Assembly (NCBI RefSeq): GCF_029168945.1
Contig: NW_026870037.1
Span: 248,001-312,000, forward strand
Length of the DNA stretch: 64,000 bases
Source: Cannabis sativa
Lineage: Eukaryota; Streptophyta; Magnoliopsida; Rosales; Cannabaceae
Direction: 5' to 3'
The notes beneath the pieces were generated by a model. That model worked only from the letters and a program-made list of their open reading frames with translations, ran no database searches and had not been told where the DNA came from. A program made the translations under genes and the position numbers. This document shows, piece by piece, positions 10,904-23,555 of the stretch; the first letter of the stretch is position 1; every line of letters starts with the position of its first letter.

Positions 10904-11680
10904 TGTTGACCGAGATTTTCGGCAGCTAATAAAATATTATAAAGTTATTGAGCTGTAAGAAAGTGAGAGAAGGATTTTTACGTGGTTGGGGCGTTAATGA
11001 GCCTTAGTCCACGAGTCTTTGTTATTTATGGATGTATTTAATACAGATATTATACTTGGGAGAATTTCACCCTTATAAATACAGAGAATGTTCTTGGTGA
11101 GTATTTACTCTACTTGCTCATATGCAGCCCAAGATTCTCGATCCCATTTAATGAGCTTTGAGGGGGTATTTATAGTATTTTTGGTGGGGTAATCCCTAGA
11201 ATTGTCCTTACAAGTGTATCTGTAAGTATCCATAAAGTTGGGTATTCCCAATGAATATACCATGGGTAATGCATGGTCAAATCCCTAGGTGCTGTAGGGT
11301 TTTTATGTGGAATGTCCTTATTGCCTTTTGATTGACGTGACTCTTCACGATAGCCGTCGCTAGACTTAAATGATCATTACTGTGGCCCTGCTGGTTGGAG
11401 GTTGTGCCGTCAGACTTTATTGCGTGTAGCAGTCCCAACACGCTTCCTCCCATGCGGCATTTAATGCGACTTGATTGCTCAGGAGAAACCTGACACCTCG
11501 CGGAGATGCCTTAGCGTTGTGTGAGCTTCCGGGAGCATATTGAGTTCCATGTGCCTTCTCCGGGACCTATGTCCGGGACGTTATCTTATGGCCTAAAGAC
11601 TTAGCAAATATTGTGAATTGCTTGATCCACGTGTCCCTGTCTGATTGGTCCACATATATTGGGCAAAATTAGGAGCAACA
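10904..11680 (-). repeat. 5' LTR of the Tat element (777 bp)
   Basis: It starts TGTTGACC and ends GAGCAACA on the plus strand, with 5-bp inverted ends. A minus-strand TATA-like TATAAATA lies at 11169-11176, which should drive the genomic transcript leftward. The right flank begins GATGT. It is nearly identical to the LTR at 14076-14854. Confidence 0.9.
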
Positions 11681-12130
11681 GATGTTAATGAGGATGATAA
11701 AGATGAGATCTAAATTATACATGCTCTCTCTCCATGTTCATTATATTTCCTATTCTCTCTCTCCATATCATCATCTTTTTTTTCTTCATAAGTTTCTCTG
11801 TTTTTTTTTTTCAAAATCCACACAGTCATGTTTTTTTATTTTAATTTTATCTTCATGTTCTTATTTTATTTCTTGTTCAGTTTTTATTCTTCATCTTCTT
11901 TTTATTTTTTTTTTAAATTTTTGAAATTTTTAGTCACATTTTTTGGAAAGATAAGAGTATTTTTTTTTAATTTTTTTTTTCAGAACTATGCTTGGAAATA
12001 TAGCTTCTATTGCATCAAGTGTTGAGATTGTGCAGAAGATTGTTAATTTTTCTTTTATTTTTTTATTTTTTTATTCTTTTGTTTTTTTTTTTGATTTATT
12101 TTAGTGTTGCTTTACGATTGTTTTCTGTAA
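11681..12130. other. T-rich flanking DNA, first copy
   Basis: This is host or older repeat DNA that lay to the right of the Tat element. It consists of long T and TC tracts with no coding frame I trust. The same sequence recurs at 14855-15304, with small differences in T-run length and a G/T change near the end. Confidence 0.7.
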
Positions 12131-14013
12131 TCGGATTAGATTTTCGATCTCGTCTTTGAGATTCTTACATTCATTGGTGCTATGACCAATGTCGTTGTGG
12201 TACTCGCATCTCTTGCTCGGATCTCTCCGGGAGCTATCTTTGTACAACGGTTCTGGTCTCCGGTAGTGTGTATTTTGCCTAGTAGCAAAGTACACACGCT
12301 CTTGGGAGTCCGACAGCTCCGTGTATTGAGTATACTGGGGGGTGTACCCCTTTTTCTGGCGCTTCTCTCCCATCCGGGTGCTGCCTTTGGAGGATCTTTT
12401 ACTCCTCGAACCCTGGGAAGGGCCTGTCAGGCTAGCAGCCGGAGCAGAGTGTGAAGGAGCTTGTCCATTCACTCCGGACGGGTTGCCGAAATGGGATGAT
12501 GCTGGTGCCAAGGCTTGGCCCTGCTATATCCGAGGGTAGCAGAGAATTGTATGCCACTTGCTTGTGGAGTTGCGGTCGAGGCAGTACCCGAGGGCGATAC
12601 TCCGGGCATGTACCCTGCTATTTCGGTGGGATAGTAGCCTCCATAAGCCACGATTTGGGCTTCTTCGAGGTTGATATATTTTTGGACTCTCTTCTGGAAG
12701 TCCTGGAGGCTAGCAGCTCCTTCTTGTTGCAGCTCATTCCAGAAAGGAGTCCCAGTATGGATGCCTGCTTGGAGAAGTGCAAGGTGTTGTCCGTCGTCAA
12801 CTTTCTTGGTTTTCGAGGCTTCCTCTCGGAACCTTTTTATGTAATTCTTGAAGGTCTCGGTGGGCAGTTGCTTGATATTAGTCAAGGCACTAACCTCCAG
12901 ATTGACCTTTCTTGCGGCGATAAACTGTCTCCGGAAGTTGGTCTGTAGTTTATTCCAGCAGCCCACGGATCCTGGTTCCAGTTTTTTGAACCATTCCTCC
13001 GCGGACCCACTTAAGGTAAGTGGGAAGCACAGACATTTGGCGTCATTGCTGACCCTCATGACCGTCATGACACGGTTGAACCGTGACAAGTGGTCGCTAG
13101 GATCGGAGTTCCCGGTATAAGCTGCCATTTCGGGCATCTTAAAGTCCTTAGGGAGCTCCGCCTCTAAGATGTGCTTAGCACATGGCTCTCGATCCTCGCT
13201 GTCCGAGTCGGAGTCATCTCCTTCGTCTCCGGGAGACTCGGGCAATGTCTTTTCGAAGTATGGCGAGTTCCGCCATAATTCCTTCATTCAACGTACCCGT
13301 GGAGACCGCGGGTCCGTATCTTTTTTGGTCAAGGTGATCTCGGAGATCACCTTGGTTCCCATTGATTTGATTTCTCAGATCAACGGGAGGACACCTCTGT
13401 CCTCTTCTCCCTCTACCCCCGGGTTCTTGGTGTACGGAAACGCTTTTTCGGTCCCCTCGATCCTGAGGGCCAAGGCTCCCTTTTTGGGGCTTGCCCCTCT
13501 GCGGACCTTTCCCTTTAGGGAAATCTGAGCGGACCTTTCGCGGATCCTGCACCTTTTTCTTTCGCCCTGGGGTAGAAGTAGGGTTTTTTGTTTGATTCCC
13601 TTCGGCGGGGTATCTTATAGGGCTAGGCTCCCTAGATTTCGCTGCTAGGAATTAGGCGAAGACGTCGCTGGCTCCTTGTCGAGTCCAGCGGTCATTGCCT
13701 TGGGGTGCACGTGAATGCCAGCTGCTTCCATGGCTTTTTGCATGGCCAGCATCACTTCTTACATTTTCTGGTTTTGCGCTTTCTGAGCTTCGATCTCAGC
13801 TTCGTGATCGATAGCTTTTTGTCTGAGAAGCACCAGTTCTGAGTAACTACCTTCGTCATAGGCATACTCGTCGAGGTTTCCTTCGTAGTCATCATCGGGG
13901 ACTATTTCTTCTTCCTCGGACTCCTCTGCTGCTCTTGAGGCTACATCTTCCTCATTCGGGTCTTGAGCGTCTTCCAGAGGACGAGGTTGACGAGTACTTC
14001 TTGTCTCCACCAT
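12131..14013 (-). pseudogene. duplicated partial gag/protease of the Tat element
   Basis: This is the second copy of 8956-10841. It begins abruptly inside the Gag tail at 12131, so it never had the rest of pol. It keeps both nonsense codons of copy 1 and adds two indels: 2 bp lost near 13221 and 1 bp lost near 13640. These indels break the frame between the acidic N-terminal part and the Gag core. The extra breaks fit a copy that decays without selection. Confidence 0.85.
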
Positions 14014-14075
14014 GTTTGTGAAGTCAAATGTTTGTTTACAATAGCTTCCTTCAGCTCTCAATGAAAGCACCAAAA

Positions 14076-14854
14076 TGTTGACCGAGATTTTCGGCAGCTA
14101 ATAAAATATTATAAAGTTATTGAGCTGTAAGAAAGTGAGAGAAGGATTTTTACGTGGTTGGGGCGTTAATGAGCCTTAGTCCACGAGTCTTTGTTATTTA
14201 TGGATGTATTTAATACAGATATTATACTTGGGAGAATTTCACCCTTATAAATACAGAGAATGTTCTTGGTGAGTATTTACTCTACTTGCTCATATGCAGC
14301 CCAAGATTCTCGATCCCATTTAATGAGCTTTGAGGGGGTATTTATAGTATTTTTGGTGGGGTAATCCCTAGAATTGTCCTTACAAGTGTATCTGTAAGTA
14401 TCCATAAAGTTGGGTATTCCCAATGAATATACCATGGGTAATGCATGGTCAAATCCCTAGGTGCTGTAGGGTTTTTATGTGGAATGTCCTTATTGCCTTT
14501 TGATTGACGTGACTCTTCACAGTGTAGCCGTCGCTAGACTTAAATGATCATTACTGTGGCCCTGCTGGTTGGAGGTTGTGCCGTCAGACTTTATTGCGTG
14601 TAGCAGTCCCAACACGCTTCCTCCCATGCGGCATTTAATGCGACTTGATTGCTCAGGAGAAACCTGACACCTCGCGGAGATGCCTTAGCGTTGTGTGAGC
14701 TTCCGGGAGCATATTGAGTTCCATGTGCCTTCTCCGGGACCTATGTCCGGGACGTTATCTTATGGCCTAAAGACTTAGCAAATATTGTGAATTGCTTGAT
14801 CCACGTGTCCCTGTCTGATTGGTCCACATATATTGGGCAAAATTAGGAGCAACA
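14076..14854 (-). repeat. third Tat LTR, from the tandem duplication
   Basis: This is a full LTR of 779 bp, TGTTG to CAACA, with its own PBS copy at 14062-14072. It is almost identical to 10904-11680, apart from a 2-bp difference near 14521. The same T-rich flank follows it (14855-15304). Confidence 0.88.
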
Positions 14855-15162
14855 GATGTTAATGAGGATGATAAAGATGAGATCTAAATTATACATGCTC
14901 TCTCTCCATGTTCATTATATTTCCTATTCTCTCTCTCCATATCATCATCTTTTTTTTCTTCATAAGTTTCTCTGTTTTTTTTTTTCAAAATCCACACAGT
15001 CATGTTTTTTTATTTTAATTTTATCTTCATGTTCTTATTTTATTTCTTGTTCAGTTTTTATTCTTCATCTTCTTTTTATTTTTTTTTAAATTTTTGAAAT
15101 TTTTAGTCACATTTTTTGGAAAGATAAGAGTATTTTTTTTTAATTTTTTTTTTCAGAACTAG

Positions 15163-15880
15163 GCTTGGAAATATAGCTTCTATTGCATCAAGTGTTGAGA
15201 TTGTGCAGAAGATTGTTAATTTTTCTTTTATTTTTTTATTTTTTTATTCTTTTGTTTTTTTTTTTTGATTTATTTTAGTGTTGCTTTACGATTGTTTTCT
15301 GTAATTTATTTTTTTAACGTCTTTTACTGTTCTTGCTCCATCTTGCTAGAATTAATGATTATTTTCTGGTTGTTCTCGTAGTGTTGTAGTAGTTCTATCC
15401 GTGGGTGTGGAAGATGGAGCCTATACAATATATTTCTTCTTCCTTCTCTATGTCTATTTTGTGGTTTTTTTCTATTCTGGTTTTCCTAAAAATACATTTG
15501 ACGACCTCACTAGAAATTTTTTTTTGAGGTGTGTGGTTCTTTTATGTTTTTCTAAGTGGTTATATCTGCTTATTATTTTACTTTTGTTTTTGTGTTCTTT
15601 TAGTAGTTTTTTTGTTCTGATTTTTTTGGGCTTGCAAATATAACTGCTATTGCATTTGGTATTGAGGCTGTGCAGAACATTTGTAATTTTTTTTAATCAT
15701 TTTTTCCTTTCTTTTGTTTGATTTGTTTTAGTGTTGTTTTATAGTTGTTTTGCCATGATTATTTATCTGACGTCGATTTCAATGTTTTTTTTTTCTCAAT
15801 TTCACCGGAATTAATAGTTGTTTTTCAATTTGTTCAAGTGTTCCTGTAGTGGTTCTGTATGTGGGTGTGGAAGATGGATG
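15163..15880. repeat. diverged tandem repeat, period about 466 bp
   Basis: The block GGCTTGGAAATATAGC..., ending in GTGGGTGTGGAAGATGGA, recurs about 466 bp later (from about 15629 to 15878) with many substitutions. The repeat is T-rich and has no convincing coding frame. Part of the first unit lies inside the duplicated Tat flank, so the array is older than that duplication. Confidence 0.6.
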
Positions 15881-17360
15881 CCTTATTTTTTTTTTTTTTT
15901 GTGTTTACAGTATAAAAGAAAAAAAATGGCCAAGACAGTATGAAAGTTATTCTTACCGTGTGACAATATTATTATAAAGAGTGGGCCAAAAATCGGTATT
16001 TTTGTAAATTTCCCATTCATATTACCATTTTATACAATATGAGCCCGTTTGGTACACAAGACTGGATTGAATTAGATATGCCAATTTGTTCAGTTCAGTG
16101 TTTGGGCATGCTGAATGTCTAGATAACTAATCTAATTAATCACATCTGGTATGGTGGGATAAATAATCCCATACATTTGTGATTTTTTTTTTTTTAAAAA
16201 AAAATTTGATTTTGTTAATACATTTTAAATTTAATAAGAATTAAAATGAAAATATTATTACAAATTTATTTATAGATTTTTTTTTATCAAAAATTTATTC
16301 ATTAAAATTAATAAACATATATAATTTTGAATTATCATACGTAAGTTTTTAAAATTTAAAATAATATTAATTAAACAATAATTAATTTAATTAATTATTA
16401 GAAAACAATATGATAGTTTTATATAATCTTCTTAAAGTATTAGGAAATTTATATCAAGTATTTTAAAAAATTAATATTTATATTAAATTAGTAATTAAAT
16501 TATTATTTAGCATAAATAATTTTATATTGTTCAACCATTTTTATTTTATTATTTTAATTATTTATTAAATAAAAAATATAATAAATTATTTTATTACATA
16601 TTTATGATATTATATTTAATTATATATGATATATTATTTTATTTTACAATTTAATTATTTTTATTATTCATTTTTTTTTTGCTAAGAATTATTTATTTTT
16701 ATTTATTTATGATTATAATTACCATATATACTATTTTTTTAACTTTTTTTTTTTTTTAAATTTACGGTTTGAGTTTCTAAATTAGTTGCAGCGCTAGTTG
16801 CAATAAGTGTTTCTGTACGATTTTTTATTACAATTTAGGTTGCAGCGCTAGTTGCAGCAGGGGTTTCTATATAGAATTTTATAAAATTACAAAAGAAAAA
16901 TTATTTTGAAATGTAAAAAATAAAAAAACCCTATTTTTTATTTTAATTCTCATCTTAAAAAAGAAATTTTTACACCAAAAATACAAATTACACACTTTAT
17001 TACATATAAACCTACACACGGTTAAAGCAACTTTTTTACCTTTTCTCTATATTTTATTACACATATACCACATACACATCACATCTATGCACCAGTCACG
17101 TCAACTCCCCTATCAACCATCATGCATCCCTCAATCACTTCCCTCTCTCTTTTTCTTTTGTTTTCCTTTGATTTTTTTTATTTCATTTCAGTTTTTTTTT
17201 TTTTGAAATAACAAATAACCTTCATTGTTGAACCTTAACTCCCCACAATTCCTCAACCATTTTCCCTCTCATTGTTGTTCTTCAAAATTTTTTCAACTCC
17301 CACTAAACCATCCCATAACCTTTTTCTCTCTTTCTTTTTGTTTCCCAATCTTTATATAAA
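15881..17360. other. very AT-rich non-coding stretch
   Basis: I find no gene here. Around 16038-16075 lies GAGCCCGTTTGG followed by GGATTGAATTAGAT, an end-like motif of DNA transposons with a loosely similar inverted partner at about 24425-24470. From 16190 to 16760 the DNA is almost pure A/T. Around 17050-17350 it is C/T-rich, like a 5' leader, and leads into the exon at 17361. Confidence 0.5.
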
Positions 17361-17615
17361 ATGGATGTGACCCGTTCTTCTTCATCTCCTTCCCCTGTTC
17401 AAAAAAAAAAATTCAAAATGGGTTTGAAATCACTAGCTAATAAAGCTAAGGGAAAACGTCCTTTTATTGAGGAGGAAGACTCTGATTTTGCTCCTCCATT
17501 AACGAAGCGTGGGAGAGCTCCTCCTAAGAAGAAAACAAAGGTCCGTGTGCAAGAAAAAATGGCTGAAGATGTTTATGGGAAAAACAATAATGTTGGTGCT
17601 GCTGTTCGAACTGAG
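17361..17615 (+). pseudogene. first exon of an unrecognised, probably MULE-carried, basic protein
   Basis: ATG at 17361 opens 85 codons rich in Ser, Lys and Arg, with nuclear-localisation-like clusters (QKKKFK, KRGRAPPKKKTK). The frame stays open past a possible donor (GAG|GTTTGT at 17616) into low-complexity T-rich DNA. I see no following exon. N-termini like this often precede Ulp1-type or transposon-associated genes in plants, but nothing in this exon proves that. The MULE fragment on the other strand at 18177-18365 supports a transposon origin. Confidence 0.35.
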
Positions 17616-18176
17616 GTTTGTTTTCGGTTTCATTTTCGTTTCCCCCCATTTTAAACATTTTCTTGTATTTCCATTTCATCGTTTTGGTTTTTTTCTGGTT
17701 TGTGATATTTTAGGTTTTTCATTTTAAAATTTCGTTTGGTTTTCTTTGGATTTTTAGGACTTTAATTTTGTTTAATCAATTTTATTTTGTTCTTGGGTTT
17801 GGCATTTTAGTTTGTTTCTTATTACTTTCGTTTCATTTTTGTTGTGTTTTATGTTCTGTTTGTGTTTCTAGTTTTTTTTAGATATTTTGAAACATTTGTT
17901 TTTGTTTTAGTGTCTCTAATCAGTGGGTTTTAGTTTTTTTTTTCTAGTTTTTTAATAGTTTAATATGTTTATGTATGATGTGTTTTGGGAATATTATTAG
18001 GTATAGTTGTTTGCTGTTCTTTTTTAGATAACAATTCGATTTAGATGTTTGTAGTTTATATTCGTAGAGTTGTTTCTGCTTGTCAGTTTGTTTTTAGTTT
18101 TTTTTTTATAGTTTTATTATAGTTTGTATACTTGTTTATTTACAATTTATATTTATTGTTGCAAAATAGTGTTTTT

Positions 18177-18365
18177 TTAGTTGCATTCCAGGACCTCTTT
18201 CAGCTTCCGTTGTAATTCTTCATAGTTACAATTGACTGAAATGTAATGTCCACTAGCTTTATAATTTTCATAATTCATTTGATCATCAAATTGTCCATTG
18301 CAGAAGACTAGGAATGGAATGTCTTTTTTTCCTGTGATTTTGAAATTGTTATTAGTGCAAGGCAA
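18177..18365 (-). pseudogene. N-terminal fragment of a MULE transposon protein
   Basis: The minus-strand frame encodes about 60 residues with FLVFCNGQFDDQMNYENYKA and ISVNCNYEELQRKL. These resemble the opening segment of plant MULE proteins, which typically has a 'NGQWD..M.Y.NYK' block and a 'CSYEEL' block. There is no ATG in a suitable place; the frame begins at TTG. It ends at TAA without the transposase core, so it is a relic. Confidence 0.5.
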
Positions 18366-18991
18366 CGATATTGAAACTGGTTTGATTCTGTTATGAAATA
18401 GAGTAGAAACTTACTTCTATTTTCTTCCCTTTGTTCAAGTCTTATATTTCCTGTTCTGATTCCCGCTTTTGTCATTTTTATTTATTTTATTGCTGTTAAT
18501 AAACTATAATAAAACTAAAATGAAACTATTAAGAAAACGTTTAAATTTATTTCAGAAACTAACTATTTCTCAAAGTGTTTTCTCTTTTGCTTATTTCCAA
18601 AATAAATTCTTGCAAACAATTGAATTAAACTAATATAAAATAATGATGCAACTGTAAATCAACTTGAAAAACCACAACACTTAATTCAATTTAATATAGT
18701 TGTGGTCATTGTGCTTTTTCATCAGTTTTATTTGAATCAGATCAATTGAATTAATAGTTGTATTTTTCTCGTTTTGGTTTCATTTTGGTTGTTTTGCAGT
18801 TTTGAAACTAGCGCGTATTTTCATCTTCATGGTTCGCTCTGTACAGCTGAAGGCTTAGTGCATGTGGTATTTTTGTAAATATTTGTATGTGGACTGTATA
18901 AATGTTTAATGGGCCGGCCCAAAGTATTTTTGTAATTTTTTTTTCCTTTTTTGTATTTTTCTGTTTTTTTCCCTTTAAAAAAAGAAAAAAG

Positions 18992-19240
18992 TGTTATAAA
19001 ATAATATAAAATAATATAAAGTAGATGAGAAGAAAGAAGAAGATGAAGAGAGAAAGAGAAAGTGTGAGAATTTCTGAGTTGTTTATTCCAATAGGGTGAA
19101 CCCATATTTATACAAATACAAGAGTGAAATAGTAAAGAAACTAAGAAAAAGGGAAACTAAGAAAAAGAGGAATGTTGATTACAATTAATGATAATAAATA
19201 AAAGATTTGGACATCCACATAATTATTAATATTTATAACA
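18992..19240 (-). repeat. 3' LTR of the copia-type element
   Basis: This is the left LTR on the plus strand, with TG...CA ends, preceded by target copy AAAAG. The matching LTR is 24127-24375. Confidence 0.9.
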
Positions 19241-19296
19241 CTCCCCCTTGGATGTTCATAATAACTGTCTTATTAAAAATCTTACTGAAAACTTGA

Positions 19297-19563
19297 TCAA
19301 AGGAAAAAGAGTATAGTGTAAACTAACTCCCCCTCATTTAGGCATTTGTGGAGATCTTCTAATCGACGAATTTTGATCTTGTCTACCGTCTTCTCAAATG
19401 TTAATGTTGGTAATAACTTTGTGAATAAGTTTGCAAGATTGACACTTGATTGAATATGTTGAACACCAATATGCATTTTCTTGAAGCGTATAAAGAAGAA
19501 TTTCGTGAAATGTGTTCTAACTCTATCTCCTTCAATGTACCTCATTTTAGTTGAACGATGCAA
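19297..19563 (-). pseudogene. copia pol C-terminus (RNase H tail)
   Basis: The frame has IEGDRVRTHFTKFFF, VQHIQSSVNLANLFTKLLP and TFEKTVDKIKIRRLEDL. These correspond to the end of copia RNase H (usual wording 'IRSSDNLADLFTKSLPTSTFEKLV'). The start is arbitrary (CAT-rich context, no proper upstream domain). RT, integrase, protease and gag are not recognisable upstream on this strand. Confidence 0.75.
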
Positions 19564-22500
19564 GCAGTATTATCCATAGAGAATTGCTTGGGTTGATACT
19601 TCTTTATTGAGTGTAATCCATATGTTTCCCGAATATGCTATGTCAATGATCTCACTCACACACATTCTCTACTTGCTTCATAAAATGCAAGTATGTTAAC
19701 ATGATTTATAATTGCCTCGTTAAAAACCTTGCCAGAAAAACCCAGTGGGACAAAATCTGAGCTAGGGAAAAGAGTACAATATATATTTCATATTCATAAT
19801 TATTTGCAAGTTGCCTCGTTAAAAACCTTGTCAGGAAAACCCATTGGGACAAAACCTGAACTAAGGAAAAAAGAGTGCAACATGAATATGTCTCCCCCTC
19901 ATGCACATATGATCCATAATTCTTTTGGTGATAATATATCTCATAAGATTATTGTTATCACTTTTAAAATATCACCATATATAATCTTTGATCATATATT
20001 TTCTATAACTCTTCCAGAGTATGTATGGACTTTCTAAATTATAGATGAGGGGTTCGTGGAACATTAGTCTTTATCCAACTAATTGTATCATTCATGTGTG
20101 TACACAATTTTGTTCATACGAAAATTTAAAATTTCAAGTAAATATGAACATAACACATTAATGGTACTATAAATTTTCATTTGTGACAATGATGGTACTC
20201 CAAGACCATATATTTATTCCATCTTGTTTTATGATCTTAATTTCCATATCAAATGATCATATATCTATAATTCTTGATACATATGAAGTACTTCAGGACT
20301 TCAATACTAATGAACAAACTTTATACATTAATATTTCTCGAAATACAAAAGAAATAAAAGTTTGTTCTTCAATTAATCAAAAACTCTTCAAGAGTCTATC
20401 ACAACGTATAATTTACGTATTTATATTGCATAGACAACCATAAGTATTTTTCAAATAATAATTTACTTACATGTCTTTATTTCATACAAAGATCTTTGTC
20501 ATATAGTGCGCACGACTTTGAATTTATAAGACATGTATTAAATTCTTCTAGAATTTTTAGATAAGGCTTATTTCAAATTCTCACTATATTAGGAGCTCCA
20601 AATAAATAACCTTTTGTTGCAACATTTATGTGACGCTTATAAATCCTCATAAAATATATTCCAGGCTATAATCAAATCATGATTATATTTTCTCAATATT
20701 TAAGCCTTACTTCAATCAATCTCATGTCTATGCAAACTTTGTACAACAATTCATTATGTACAAATACATATATGCAAATTTCTCATTAGAAATATTTATT
20801 TGCACACCCTACAGGTCTTACTTCACTTTATGTGAGTAAATTTACCTGGATTGCGTCATAATATTTTGGCCAAAAATCAAAATGTATGTCGATGATTCTC
20901 GACAAATCTAATACCATGATCCTTGCTATCTCATGTTAGTTTATTGCATATGCAAACATTCAATATTTATTGTCGACAAAAATTTCAATAAATGATAATT
21001 TCCTCCCATATTGACATAACTTATAGAGATCTCTTTAAATTACATATTTTTCAAATATGTTTATCATTTATAGGTACCTATATAGAATCACTTCAGGGAT
21101 TCAATTATGATCAAATGTGTTATGTCTAACTTCTCTTGGGAGTCTTTTCAAGTACCGTTTTCATCACGGTTATCATTTTAATACTTTATAACATTAAGGT
21201 ATCTCCATGAGTACCTCTAGATTTAACAACTTCAGGGCAAATCAAATGAACATTTATTAATAATTTCTACATTGTTCATTTACGCTTCAGGCGTTTTCAA
21301 CTCATTCTATCTCAACTTTGAATAATATTGATTTGCAGTTGGTATATATCATTTGAACTATAGTGTTCTTATATACTTTGTGCAAGGATCATTTTTCAAA
21401 AATTATCATCGATCCCAACTGCTTCTCTCCCCCTGATCGAGAGAATTTTTAAAAATTGTGATATCTAATAATATTAATATACCTGTAGGGATTTCAGTAT
21501 ATCACAATGAATCAATATTTGTTTAAACTCATATATACTATATGACATTGAACTTCGAGTTCAATAAACTTCGATTTCAAGTTCAATCCTTATGAACTTA
21601 ATTCATTTTTAAGAATGAGTCATACGTGTATAATTAGAAATACATAAATTTACACATTTTGTAAATGCATGATTATATAATCTTATCACATCGATAAGAA
21701 ACTATGCAATAAAAATCTAACAATAGCTCAAGATTGTTAAGGAAATATAATTTAAATATTTTCTATGTGCAAATATATGCACATTCTTCTTTTGAGCCTT
21801 ATAAATTAACAATAAGAAGAATCTTCTGGTTCTTCAACAAAAATTAATCAAATTCTTTGACAATTTATTGCATATGATTGATCATGTCAAAATAATTCAA
21901 TTCATGAACTTCAGGTTCACTATAATTTGTATTTCAATGAAACTTTCAAAATGTAATGTAAATTCATTACAACATAATCATTACAAGTTTCATTTTTATA
22001 TACACGAATAATATAATTATATTATTCTCCAAAATATATACACTCTTCAGGAATCACTATCATCAATTCAATGATGTGTATAATTTAAAAGATACATGAC
22101 AACTTCATCATGTTATTGTAATGGTCAAATAGATATAACCATAACATATCATTCATTTTTCCTGACATCTTTTTAACAAGTCGTCTAATTTATTAATAGA
22201 CTATTCATCAGTCTAATTATCATGACTTGATATATTATATATTTAAATGTACAACAAGTACATATAATAAGTTATTTATTATCACTTTCATAACTAGATA
22301 AAAGTTACACATCTAGGTACATACAAAGACATTTTACTACTCAAAGTAGCAATTGTATGTAAGACTTCTTCAGGAAGCTTTTCAACTAATCATTTTGTGA
22401 TTCTTTATCACTTTGATTATATTGGATCACTAACAAATATTAGTAAATTATATTTCCACTTTTGGGAATATACAAACTGAATTATATAGTAACTATATTT

Positions 22501-23555
22501 ACATATCATGTACCAACAATAGTTTGAAACTATTGATTTCAAGAAATAATAAAATATGTATATATTAATTTGCTTCTGGCATTACCAATGTATGTGAAAT
22601 CTATATTCTTTGAAATAGAATTTCATGCCTATTCATTCTCTTTAGGTAATGATATTTAAATATTCTAAATGTACAATAAGTTTGTACAATTCATATTCTA
22701 TTAAATAATCAAGTATACTTTTATCTTGATTATAATTGTGTCCGTACTACAGGTACGCGACCACTATTATTCAATTCCACACATGATATATAGATTTCAT
22801 GCACTTTGATTGTGTGTGGTATCTCATCTTTTGGTTGTTTCCATTTTTTTCTGGAAATATTTGAGTAGTAAATAATGTCATTGATTATTTAAAATCATTA
22901 CATTCACTTCGGAGAATGACGTTGAACAAGTAAAATATTATTATAAATTTCTTAAAAATTTATTACTTGTTCATCCATAAAAATATAAGAAATTATTCAA
23001 CAATTTCTTTTACGATATTTCAAAGAATATATGAATGCAATTTCTGCATAGTCTCCAAGATGTATACAAAATTTAATCTTTAATATATGTCAGATTCAAT
23101 AATTTCTAACATTGCAAGTAATAACAATGTATAATACCATGACTAATACGAGGAATCTTTAAAAGTAATTGACTTCAATTCGTATCATTCTCTGCAGGGA
23201 ATGATGAACAATAAATACATGCCTCATGTATTTAAATAACATTAGTCATGCTCATTGTTATTCTTATACTTTGATGTTTCAATGCAATTTTCTTAACATT
23301 CTTTTTGGATATTCAAAACCCACTATAAAATTGCATCAATAATAATCATTTTTAATGATTCTTTAGTTGTATTCACATATATACAATCATTTTTTTTTTG
23401 ACAAATATAAAACATTTACTTCAGGAAATGTTTGTCAAAATCTATATCGATATTAGATTACTTTTCATTCTCCTCAAAGAATACAAGAACATATATAAAT
23501 ATATATTCATCTCTTTCATTATATATCCATCAACTATATAATGTATATTACGTTT
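19564..23555. other. AT-rich interior of the copia-type element without recognisable genes
   Basis: Near 19715 and 19815 two similar blocks contain TTGCCTCGTTAAAAACCTTG and a nearby GGGACAAAA, an internal repeat of about 100 bp. Beyond that the word CTTCAGG or TTCAGG returns at roughly 20291, 21090, 21230, 21285, 21909, 22044, 22370 and 23417 amid otherwise varied AT-rich DNA. No frame longer than about 100 codons has a recognisable domain. Confidence 0.6.

Larger units (their letters stand above)
1..11680 (-). mobile_element. Ty3/gypsy Tat-lineage LTR retrotransposon, 3' LTR cut by window edge
   Basis: The element runs on the minus strand: 5' LTR 10904-11680, PBS 10890-10900, gag, protease, RT, RNase H, a second archaeal-type RNase H and integrase down to 4848, then a non-coding stretch with a gene on the opposite strand, a polypurine tract at 307-318, and the 3' LTR (1-306, continuing outside). 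The extra RNase H after the RT-linked one and the antisense gene near the 3' LTR are hallmarks of the Tat lineage. The LTRs begin TGTTG and end CAACA. The 306 aligned LTR bases differ at about six sites by hand count (about 2%), so the insertion is fairly recent. Many nonsense codons, frameshifts and a lost integrase glutamate make this copy non-autonomous. The target duplication cannot be checked because the left end is missing. Confidence 0.88.
8957..15304. repeat. recent 3.17-kb tandem duplication (8957-12130 and 12131-15304)
   Basis: Both units hold part of the Tat gag/protease, PBS, a whole LTR and about 450 bp of T-rich flank. Unit spacing is 3172-3175 bp along the block. All six LTR differences that separate the left LTR from 10904-11680 are shared by the third LTR, so the duplication happened after insertion. 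At the junction and both edges the bases TAAT are shared (8953-8956, 12128-12131, and after TCTG at the right edge), a 4-bp microhomology. I see only about ten differences between units, mostly small indels. Confidence 0.9.

Noticed and set aside
11682..12025. Hydrophobic Phe-rich frames in the T-rich flank, repeated at 14856-15089
   Set aside because: They are translations of poly-T and TC tracts and carry no real protein signal.
17352..17358. TATATAA just before the ATG at 17361 as a promoter
   Set aside because: It is only a few bases from the ATG, too close to position a transcript start before that codon.
20183..20443. Coding frame inside the copia-type element
   Set aside because: The sequence is AT-rich Ile/Ser-rich translation without copia motifs, on the strand opposite to the element.
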